Below are positions 50,443 through 62,400 of a DNA stretch of 64,000 nt, one piece after another. How positions within the stretch are numbered: position 1 is the first letter of the stretch; the number at the start of each line of letters is the position of its first letter. The DNA comes from Nocardia africana NBRC 100379. Lineage in GTDB: Bacteria > Actinomycetota > Actinomycetes > Mycobacteriales > Mycobacteriaceae. The notes under the pieces were generated by a model. The model saw only the letters and a list, made by a program, of their open reading frames with translations. It had not been told where the DNA came from and made no database searches. The stretch covers positions 62,001 through 126,000 of the forward strand of contig NZ_BDAV01000017.1 of assembly GCF_001612635.1 (NCBI RefSeq). The letters are read 5' to 3'. The position numbers and the translations under genes were made by a program.

Positions 50443-53400
50443 ATGCTCAACTACGGTGTTCAACCGGAGGTGCTGGGGCCGTTAACCGCCGCTCAGAGGT
50501 CGATATGGGCCGCCCAGCAACTCCGGCCCGAAGTCCCGTACAACGTGGCCGTTTTCCTGGCGATCGATCACGATGTCGACGCCGAGAGGCTCATGATCGC
50601 GTGCGAATCGGCGGCAACCCGGTTCGGCACACCATGTGCGCGACTGTCCCTCGACGACGGCGAACCGGTTTTCCTGGTCGACCGCTCGTTTCCGCAGACC
50701 CTGCGCAGTATCGATCTGCGCGCCGAGCGCGATCCGGTATCCGCTGCTCACGAGTGGATGGACAACGACTACCGCCGGCCCATCGATGTGGCCCGTGACC
50801 GACTCACCGAGTTCGCGCTGCTGCGCATCACCGACGATCTGTCCTATTTCTACCTGCGTACCCACCACGTTCTCTTGGACGGATACGGCGCCGACACTCT
50901 GATCCGGCACGTCGCGGCCGTCTACTCGGGGGCACCGCCCCACACCGGCGAGGTCGACTTCTCCGAGTTCGACCTGATCCGCAACGCGGATCGGACGTAT
51001 CAGCAGTCTTCGCGGAGCCGGGCCGATGCCGAGTACTGGCAGACCGTCGTGCGCGAGCCGTTGGACATCATCGACCTGAGCGGGACGCGCAGGACGGTGC
51101 CACCACGCCATCCGCTGGTGCGGGAACTGGTGTGCACACATCGGCTCGAACAGAACCGGCACGTCCGGATCGACGTCGCAAGGATTGTCGCGACAGTAGC
51201 GGTATTCAACGCGAAAACCACAGGGCAGCAAGAGGTCTCGTTGTCGCTGCCGGTTTCGGCACGCACCACCGCGGCCCTGAAACGACGTACGGGCATGGTG
51301 TCGAACCTGGTGCCGCTGCTGATCCGCGTCCACGACGGCGACACCATCGGCGCCCTGACCGATCGGGTCGCCGAGGCCATCGTCGGCGCGCTGCGGCATC
51401 AACAGTTCCGGCGGTGGCCGGACCTGCTCGCCCAGGCAACCCGGCCCGATATGAACATCGAGTTCGGCCCGGCGGTCAACGTCCTCGACTTCGCGACCCC
51501 GCTTCGTTTCGGGTCGTCCGAAGTGACGTACAACGTCTTGACCATCTACCCGATACAAGACTGCGCGATCACCATCTATCCGCGGCTGGGTGACGGCATC
51601 CCGCGCATTCAGTTCATGTGGAATCCGGACCGGTACACCGACGACGACATCGGAAGGCACATAACCCGTCTGGAGTCGCTGTTCGACCGCATGGTGGTTG
51701 CGGATGCGTCGGTGACGGTGGGACAGGTGCCGTTGCTGTCCGCCGATGAGCGTGAGCTGGTGCTGTCGAGGTGGTCCGGTGCCCGAGTGGCGGCGCCGGT
51801 CGGGTTGGCGCCGCAGTTGCTGGCCGCGGCGGTGGCGGCCGGCCCGGACGCGCCGGCGGTCGTCGACGGTGCCCGGGAGGTGTCGTATCGCAAGCTCGAT
51901 CAGTGGTCGACGAGGCTGGCGTGGGTGCTGCTCGAGGCGGGCGTGGGTCCGGAGCGTGCGGTGGGTGTGGCGATGGATCGCTGTGTGGAGTTGGTGGTGG
52001 CATGGTGGGCGGTCGCCAAGGCCGGCGGGGTGTATGTGCCGCTGGACCCCACCCATCCGGTCGGGCGGATCACCTCGGTGCTGGACGCGGTGGGAGCTGT
52101 GTGTGTCGTGACGCGCGGGGCCGGCACGGTAGCCGGGTCCGCGGCACGGCCGGTCCTGCGCGTCGACGCCCCGGATGTGTCCGGGCGGTCCGCGGAGGCG
52201 ATCACCGACGCCGATCGGCCGGCTCGACTCAGGGTGGACAACACCGCATACGTGATGTTCACTTCCGGATCCACCGGTGTCCCCAAAGGCGTGGCGGTCA
52301 GCCACGCCGGTCTACTGGGGTTGGCCGCGGCGCAACGTGCGGCGTTCGGATTGGGTGCGGACGCGCGGATTTCGATGGTGGCCGCGCCGACCTTCGATGC
52401 GTCGATCTTCGACATGTTGTGGGCGGCCGGGTCGGTCGCGGCGTTGGTGGTGGCACCGCCGCAGGTGTATGCCGGGGAGGCGTTGACCGCGTTCCTGGAG
52501 GACCAGCGGGTCAGCGCGGCGGTGGTGACCCCGACCGTGCTGTCGTCGCTGGATCGGTCGCGGCTCGACCGGGTGGGCACGTTGATCACCACCGGGGAGG
52601 CCTGCCCGGCGGAGTTGGTGGACGTCTGGGCGCCGGGACGGCGGATGTTCAACGGCTACGGCCCCAGCGAGACCACCATCGGTGCCACCCTCGCGACATT
52701 GTCGGCGGGGCAGCCGGTCGGCATCGGCGCCCCGATGCCGGGGATATGCGCGCTGGTGCTCGACGCGCGGCTGAACCCGGCCCCGGTCGGAGTGGTGGGC
52801 GAGCTGTATCTGGGCGGGCCCGCGCTGGCGCGCGGCTATGTGGGCCGGATGGCGTTGACCTCCGAACGGTTCGTGGCCAACCCCTACGGGGAGGCCGGGA
52901 CTCGTGTGTATCGCACCGGAGACCTGGTGCGCTGGACCTCCGCCGGCACGCTGGAGTACGTCGGCCGCGCCGACACCCAGATCAAGCTGCGCGGGCAGCG
53001 CATCGAACTGGGCGAAATCGAAAACACGCTGCTGGCCTGCCCACAGGTCACCCGGGCCGCCGCAACGATGCACCGGAGCACCACCGGCGCGCACCTCATC
53101 GCCTACATCACCCTCGATCACACCATCACAAATCACGACACCGACATCGTCGAACAGTGGCGCCACATGAACGACCAGCTGTACGACGCGGGGGTGGCGG
53201 CGCCGGGGTTCGGCATGGATTTCCGGGGCTGGAACAGCAGCTACACCGATGATCCGATTCCACTCGAGGAGATGATGGAGTGGCGTTCGGCCACGGTGGA
53301 TCGGATCCTCGCCCTGCGGCCGCGGCGAGTGCTGGAGATCGGTGCGGGCACCGGGCTGGTGTTGTCACAGGTGGCCCCCCGGTGTGAGCACTACGTTGCC

Positions 53401-56400
53401 ACCGACGTGTCGGCGGTGGCGATCGACGCTCTCGCGCACTCGTTGGAGCAGGCGCAGATGCTGTGGCGTGACCGCGTCCAGTTACTGACCCGGCCGGCTC
53501 ATGCCACCGAGGACTTGCCGCGAGGCTACTTCGACACGATCATTCTCAACTCGGTCGTCCAGTACTTCCCCACCAAGGATTATCTGACCGAGGTATGCGA
53601 TGCCGCCATGGATCTGCTGGCCCCCGGCGGGGCGATATTCATCGGCGACGTCCGTAACCACACGCTGCAGGGTGCGTTCCACACCGCGGTCGCGCTGGCC
53701 CGCACCGCCACCACCGACGCCGCCGAGATCCGCCGGCGAGTCCAGCTCGCCGTACTCAGCGAACCCGAATTGTTGCTGGCCCCCGAGTTCTTCACCAGCT
53801 GGGCCGCCGGTCATCCGTCGGTGGCCGGACTCGACATCCAGGTCGAACGCGGATCGGCCGACAACGAACTGACCAGGTACCGCTACGACGTCGTCGTTCA
53901 CGCGACGCCGACGCCGGTCCGCTCGATGGCCAGGGCGCCCACGTGGACGTGGACCCGATTCGCAGGGCTGCGCGGGCTGCGTACCCAGCTGATCTCCGAC
54001 CATCCCGACACCGTGCGTGTCACCGACATCCCCCGTACCGGACTGATCACCGATGTCCTCGTCGAACACGCTCTCGCAGAAGGGCTTCCGCCGGCCGAGG
54101 CCCTCGCCGGAGGCGACGCGTCCTCCGAAACCACCACCCCCGAGCAACTACACCGCCTGGGCGAAGACACCGGACACCACGTCGCCGTCACCTGGGGCGC
54201 CCACCCCGGCACCCTCGATGCCGTTTTCATCACCCCCACCGACCGCCGGCATCCCCCAACACTGACCGAACTCTACCTGCCTCCGACAGGAGACCGTCGA
54301 ATCACCACCTACGCCAACGATCCTCACACCAATACCGAAATCACCGCCGTCCGTCGGCAGTTGAGCGCCTGGTTGCCCGATTACATGGTGCCGTCGCAGA
54401 TTGTGGTCCTCGACGAGTTCCCGTTGACCTCCTCGGGGAAGATCGACCGTAAAGCGTTGCCGGCACCGATGTTTGCCGCGACGCCCTTCCGTGCGCCACG
54501 GACTCGGGCCGAGAAAATCATCGCCGAGGTGTTCGCGGAGGTATTGGGCCGAGACCGAGCGGGGCTCGATGACGACTTCTTCGCGCTGGGTGGGAACTCG
54601 TTGAGCGCGACCCGGGTGAGCGCGCGGCTGCAGCTCGCGCTGGGCAGGGAAGTGCCGGTGCGGTATCTGTTCGACGCGTCCACGGTCGAGGGTCTGGCCG
54701 ACCATCTGTACCGGCATCGTGGCGGCCCCGCGCGCTCGCCGCTGCAGGTTGTGCCGCGGCCGGAGCGTATCCCGTTGTCGTATGCGCAGCAACGGTTGTG
54801 GTTCATCGACCAACTCCAAGGGCCTTCCCCGGTCTACAACATGCCGATCGCATTCCGGATCACCGGGGCGTTGGATGTCGAGGCACTCGACGCCGCCCTC
54901 GACGACGTACTGGCCCGCCACGAATCGTTACGCACCATATTCCCTGCCACCGACGGCGTCCCGTTCCAGCAGGTGCTGCCCGCCCGACCGGGGATGTGGA
55001 GACGGGACAGCGACGCAGTGGTGTCGCTGCCGGAGCAGCATGTGACCGACACCTTGGCAGAACTGGCCCGGTACCGGTTCGAATTGTCGGCCGAGATCCC
55101 GATCCGCGCCCAGATCTACGCGGTGGGACCCGAACAGTACATCGTCGCAATCGTATTGCACCACATCGCTTTCGATGGCTGGTCCCCGGTTCCCATGGCC
55201 CGCGACGTCAGCGACGCGTATCGAGCACGCCGACACGGCCACGCTCCGGAGTGGACGCCGTTGCCCGTGCAGTACGCGGACTACACGCTGTGGCAACGCA
55301 CCGAACTCGGCGAACTACACGACCCGCACAGCCCCATCACCACCGAGCTGGAATATTGGGAACACATCCTGGCCGGGATGCCCGAACACCTCGACCTGCC
55401 CACCGACCGGCCCTACCCACCAACCACCGACCACCACGGCGCGAGCGTCACCATCGACTGGCCCGCCGAACTGCAGCAGCACATCACTCAGGTCGCACGC
55501 GAGCACAACGCCACCAGCTTCATGGTGATTCAGGCCGCGCTCGCGGTACTGCTGTCCAGCATCAGCACCAGCCCGGACGTTCCCATAGGCTTCGCCGTTG
55601 CCGGTCGTGGCGACCCCGCTCTCGACGAGTTGGTCGGCTTCTTCGTCAATACCCTCGTACTGCGGGTCGATCTGACCGGTGATCCCACCGTCGCCGACCT
55701 ACTCGCTCAGGTGCGCACCCGCAGTCTGGAAGCGTTCGAACACCAACACGTGCCCTTCGAGGTATTGGTCGAACGACTCAACCCGGCCCGATCGTTGATG
55801 CATCACCCGCTGATCCAGGTGTTGCTCGCCTGGCAGAACTTCGCCGGAAACACCGATCCCGCAGCCGGTTTGGCGCTGGAAGATCTTCAGGTCACATCCG
55901 TCCCGCTGGACACCCACAGCGCCCGCATGGACATCGCCTTCTCCCTCGGCGAACGCTTCACCGACACCGGCGAACCGGCCGGACTTACCGGCACAGTGGA
56001 ATTCCGTACCGACATCTTCGACATCGCCACGATCGAAACACTCATCGACCGGCTGGAACGAGTGCTGGTGGCGATAACCACCGACCCGGGGCGGTCGTTG
56101 TCGTCGGTGGACCTGCTCGACGAATCCGAACACACCCGGCTGGACGAGATCAGCAACCGCGCGGTGATGCATACCCACTCACCCTCGGCGATGTCGGTGC
56201 CGGCACTGTTCGCCGCACAGGTCGCCCGCACCCCCAACGCCATGGCGCTGAGCTGCGGTGATCGTTCATACAGTTACCGGCAGCTCGAGCAAGCCGCGAA
56301 CCGGCTGGCACACCTGCTCGCCGGCCACGGCGTGGGCCCCGGATCCGTGGTCGGGATACTGATGGACCGCTCGGCACAAGCCATCACCGCGATAGCGGCA

Positions 56401-59400
56401 GTGCTCGAAACCGGAGCCGCCTACCTGCCCATCGATCCCGAACACCCCAGGGCACGAATCGAATTCATGCTCACCGACGCCACACCCGCGGCCGTGATCA
56501 CCACGGCCGATCTGGCCGGACGACTCGACGGGCTCGATATCACGATCGTCGATGCCGACGACCCCGCTCTCGACACCCAACCGAGCACTCCGTTACCCGC
56601 ACCGGACCCCGGCACTATCGCCTATTTCATCTATACGTCGGGCACCACCGGAGTTCCCAAAGGCGTGGCCACCACCCACCACAACATCACCCAACTACTC
56701 GCGCCCTCGGACATCCCCCCTGCATCGGAACAGGTGTGGGCGCAATGCCATTCGTTCGCCTTCGACGTCTCCGTGTGGGAGATCTGGAGCCCGTTGCTCC
56801 ACGGCGGGCGACTGGTCGTCATACCCGACGCGATCACCCGCTCCGCCAGCGATTTTCATGATGCGCTCGCCGCCGAACACGTCACCGTGCTGACCCAAAC
56901 CCCCACCGCCGCAGCGATGCTGACACCACAAGGCCTGGAAACGATGACATTGGTGCTCGGCGGTGAGCCGTGCCCCGCCGAGGTGGTGGACCAGTGGGCA
57001 CCCGCACATACAGTGATCAACGGCTACGGCCCCACCGAAACCACCATGTGCGTGTCCTTGACTGCGCCCTTGGCCACCGGATCAGGCACACCACCGATCG
57101 GGGCACCCTTGCCGGGGGCCGCGTTGTTCGTTCTCGACCGCTGGCTACGACCGGTGCCGATCGGAGTTACCGGTGAACTCTATGTCGCCGGCGCCGGAGT
57201 CAGCCCCGGATACTGGCGACGCACCGCACTGACCGCAACACGGTTCGTTGCGTGCCCCTTCGGAGGAATCGGCGCACGCATGTATCGCACCGGCGACCTG
57301 GTCCGGTGGGGAAACGACGGTCAACTGCACTATGTCGCACGCGCCGACGAACAGGTCAAAATCCGCGGCTATCGCATCGAATGCGGCGAAATCCGAACAG
57401 CTCTCACACAACTCGACGGCGTCGAACACGCGGCTGTCATCGTCCGCGAAGACCAGCCCGGCGACAAACGCCTCGTCGCCTACATCACCGGCATCGCAAA
57501 CCCGACCGAGATACGCACCCGACTCGCCGAACACCTCCCGCCCTACATGATCCCGGCGGCGGTGATGGTGGTGCCGGCGCTACCGCTGACCGTCAACGGC
57601 AAACTCGACACCCGCGCCCTCCCGGCACCGGAGTACACCGCCGGCGGATATCGCGCCCCGAGTACTCCCGTCGAGGAAATCCTCACCAGCATCTACGCTC
57701 GGATACTCGGACTCGACCGCGTCGGGGTCGACGACTCCTTCTTCGACCTCGGCGGAGACTCGCTGTCGGCAATGCGCCTGATCGCCGCGATCAACACCAC
57801 ACTCGACACCGACCTCTCCGTACGCACCGTCTTCGACACACCCACCGTTGCCCGGCTGGCCCCTGGTATCGGTCGTGCGGGCTGGAGCCGAATTCCACGG
57901 CTGACACCGGTCGAGCGGCCCGCGGCGATCCCGTTGTCGTATGCCCAGCAACGATTGTGGTTCATCGACCAACTCCGAGGCCCCTCCCCCGTCTACAACA
58001 TGCCGATCGCATTCCGGATCACCGGGGCGTTGGATATCGAAGCACTCGGCGCCGCCTTCGATGATGTGTTGGCCCGCCACGAATCGCTACGCACCATCTT
58101 CCCCGCCACCGACGGTGTTCCATTCCAGCAAGTACTGCCCGCCCGACCGGGGATGTGGCGACGCGACGGCGACGCAGTGGTATCGCTGCCCGAGCAGAAC
58201 ATCACCGGCGAGTTGATGGAGTTGGCCCGGTACCGGTTCGACCTATCGGCCGAGATCCCTATCCGCGCCCAGATCTACGCGGTGGGACCCGAACAGTACA
58301 TCGTCGCAATCGTGTTGCACCACATCGCTTTCGACGGATGGTCCCCGGTCCCCATGGCCCGCGACGTCAGCGAATCCTATCGAGCACGCCGACACGGCCA
58401 CGCCCCGGAATGGGCACCGTTGCCCGTGCAATACATCGACTACGCACTCTGGCAACGCACCCAACTCGGCGAACTACACGACCCCCACAGCCCCATCGCC
58501 ACCGAATTGGAGTACTGGGAACACACTCTCGCCGGAATGCCCGAACACCTCGACCTGCCGCTCGACCGACCCTACCCCCCAACCACCGACCACCACGGCG
58601 CGAGCGTCACCATCGACTGGCCCGCCGAACTGCAGCAACACATCACCCGGACAGCCCGTGAGCACAACGCCACCAGCTTCATGATCATCCAGGCCGCCCT
58701 GACAGTACTGTTGTCGAAGATCAGCGCGAACTCTGATGTGGCGGTCGGATTCGCTGTCGCCGGCCGCGACGATCCCGCTCTCGACGAGTTGGTCGGCTTC
58801 TTCGTCAACACTTTGGTACTGCGGGTCGATTTGGCCGACGATCCCACCCTCACCGACCTGTTGACCCAGGTTCGCACCCGCAGTCTGGAAGCGTTCGAAC
58901 ACCAACACGTGCCCTTCGAAGTGCTGGTCGAACGACTCAACCCGGCCCGATCACTGACACATCACCCACTGATCCAGGTACTGCTCGCCTGGCAGAACTT
59001 CGCCGGAAACACCGACCCCGCAGCCGGTTTGGCATTGGAAGACCTCGAGGTCACCTCGCTCCCGTTGGACACCCACAGTGCCCGCATGGACATCGCCTTC
59101 TCCCTCGGCGAACGCTTCACCGACACCGGCGAACCCGCCGGACTCACCGGAGCAGTCGAATTCCGCACCGACATCTTCGACACCACCACCATCGAAACAC
59201 TCATCGACCGGCTGGAACGAGTGCTGGTGGCCATAACCACCACCCCCGAACAACCCCTGTCATCGATAGACCTGCTCGACCCCACCGAACACGCGCGCAT
59301 CGACAAGATCGGCAACCGCGCGATATTGCAGACTGGCGGACAATCGTCACTATCGGTTCCGGCGCTGTTCGCTGCACAGGTCGCCCGCACCCCCAACGCC

Positions 59401-62400
59401 ATAGCGCTGACCTGCGATGGTCGTTCGTACAGTTACCGGCAGTTGGAGCAAGCCGCGAACCGGTTGGCACACCTGCTCGCCGGCCACGGTGTGGGCCCCG
59501 GATCCGTGGTCGGGATACTGATGGACCGCTCGGCACAAGCCATCACCGCGATAGCGGCAGTGCTCGAAACCGGAGCCGCCTACCTGCCCATCGATCCTGA
59601 ACACCCCAGGGCACGAATCGAATTCATGCTCACCGACGCCACACCCGTGGCCGTGATCACCACCGCAGAACTGGCCGGACGACTCGACGGACTCGACATC
59701 ACCATCATCGATGCCGACGACCCCACAATCGATACGCAACCCAGCACCGCACTACCGGCGCCCAGCCCGGACAATGTCGCCTATTTCATCTATACCTCCG
59801 GCACCACCGGAGTTCCCAAAGGCGTGGCGGCCACCCACCACAACATCACCCAACTTCTGGCGTCCCTCGACACCGGTGCCACGCCTACCTCGGAACAGGT
59901 GTGGGCGCAATGCCATTCGCTCGCCTTCGACGTCTCCGTGTGGGAGATCTGGAGCCCGCTGCTCCACGGCGGACGACTGGCGGTGATCCCCGATTCGGTC
60001 ACCCGCTCCGCCAGCGATTTTCATGATGCGCTCGCCGCCGAACACGTCACCGTGCTGACCCAAACCCCCACCGCCGCAGCGATGCTGACACCACAAGGCC
60101 TGGAATCGATGACATTGGTGCTCGGCGGTGAACCGTGCCCCGCCCAAGTCGTGGACCAGTGGGCACCCGCACACACGGTCATCAACGGCTACGGCCCCAC
60201 CGAAACCACCATGTGTGTCACCCTCACAACACCCTTGGCAGCCGGATCGGGGACCCCGCCGATCGGGGCGCCGGTCCCCGCGGCGGCACTGTTCGTGCTG
60301 GACGAACGGCTACGGCCGGTGCCGATCGGAGTGCCGGGTGAACTCTATGTCGCGGGGTCCGGAGTCGGTTACGGGTATTGGCGCAGGCCCGCATTGACCG
60401 CATCACGGTTCGTGGCCTGCCCCTTCGGAGGAATCGGCGCACGCATGTATCGCACCGGAGACCTCGTGCGGTGGGGCAACGACGACCAACTGCACTACGT
60501 CGCACGCGCCGACGAACAAGTCAAGATCCGCGGCTACCGCATCGAATGCGGCGAAATACGAACCGCCCTCACACAACTCGACGGCATCGAACACGCAGCC
60601 GTCATCGCCCGCGAAGACCAACCCGGAGACAAACGCCTCGTCGCCTACATCACCGGCACCGCAAACCCGGGCACGATACGCACCCAACTAGCAGAACACC
60701 TCCCGCCCTACATGATCCCCGCCGCCATCACGACGTTGGACGCGCTGCCGCTGACCGTCAACGGCAAACTCGACACCCGCGCCCTCCCGGCACCCGAATA
60801 CGCCAGCAGCGGGTATCGCGCCCCCACCACTCCTATCGAGGAAATTCTCACCGCGATCTACGCCCACACCCTCGGACTCGACCGCGTCGGGGTCGACGAC
60901 TCCTTCTTCGACCTCGGCGGAGACTCCCTGTCGGCAATGCGCCTGATCGCCGCGATCAACACCACACTCGACACCGACCTCTCCGTACGCACCGTCTTCG
61001 ACACACCCACCGTTGCCCGGCTGGCCTCTCGTATCGAGGGTGCGGGCTCGAGCCGACTCCCCCGGTTGGTACCCGTCGAGCGGCCCGCGGCGATCCCGTT
61101 GTCGTATGCCCAGCAACGATTGTGGTTCATCGACCAACTCCAAGGCCCCTCCCCGGTCTACAACGTGGCGGCGGCGTTGCGGTTGAGTGGTGTGCTCGAT
61201 GTCGAGGCGCTGGGCGCGGCGCTGGCCGACGTGGTGGGCCGTCATGAAAGCCTGCGCACGGTGTTCAGCACGACCGAAGGAACACCGCAGCAGGTGGTTG
61301 TCCCCGTCGAGCGGGTCGATGTCGGGTGGGACATTGTGGATGCGACCGGATGGCCGGAAACCCGGCTGATTGCGGCCGTCAACGAGGCGGCACGCTACCC
61401 GTTCGACCTGTCGGCCGAGATTCCTTTGCGTGCACGGCTTTTCGGTATTGCTGATCACGAACACGTGCTGGTGATCGTGATGCACCATATCGCCGCGGAT
61501 GGCTGGTCGCTGAGGCCGCTGGCCGCCGATGTGAGTGTGGCCTACGCCAGCCGGTGCGCGGGCCGGGCGCCCGAGTGGGCGCCGTTGCCGGTGCAATACA
61601 TCGACTACGCGCTCTGGCAACGCACCCAACTCGGCGAACTACACGACCCGCACAGCCCCATCACCACCGAGCTGGAATATTGGGAACGCACCCTGGCCGG
61701 GATGCCCGAACACCTCGACCTGCCCACCGACCGGCCCTACCCACCGACAGCCGACCACCACGGCGCCGGCGTCACCATCGACTGGCCCGCCGAACTACAC
61801 CACCACATCGCACGGATCGCACGCGAACACAGCGCGACCAACTTCATGGTCATCCAGGCCGCCCTGACGATTCTGTTGTCGAAGATCAGCGCCACCTCCG
61901 ACGTGGCGGTCGGATTCGCCGTCGCCGGCCGCGACGACCCGGCCCTCGACGAGTTGGTCGGCTTCTTCGTCAACACTCTCGTACTACGAGTCGACCTCAC
62001 CGGCGATCCCACCCTGGCCGACGTACTCACCCACGTGCGCACCCGCAGCCTCGAAGCGTTCGAACACCAGCACGTGCCCTTCGAAGTACTGGTCGAACGA
62101 CTCAACCCGGCCCGATCATTGATGCATCACCCGCTGATCCAGGTACTGCTCTCCTGGCAGAACTTCACGGGAAACGACGGCGCCGCAGCGGGTTTGGCGC
62201 GGGACGACCTTCAGGTCACATCCGTCCCGCTGGACACCCACAGCGCCCGCATGGACCTGGCCCTCTCACTCGGCGAACGCTTCACCGATACCGGCGAACC
62301 CGCAGGACTCACCGGAGCAGTCGAATTCCGCACCGACATCTTCGACACCACCACCATCGAAACACTCATCGACCGGCTGGAACGAGTGCTGGTGGCCATA

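Noticed and set aside
50482..52305. 607-codon open frame on the minus strand
   Set aside because: It is the antisense shadow of the NRPS; the plus frame from 50443 shows condensation and adenylation motifs and is continuous, whereas this frame has composition-driven Arg/His/Gly sequence.
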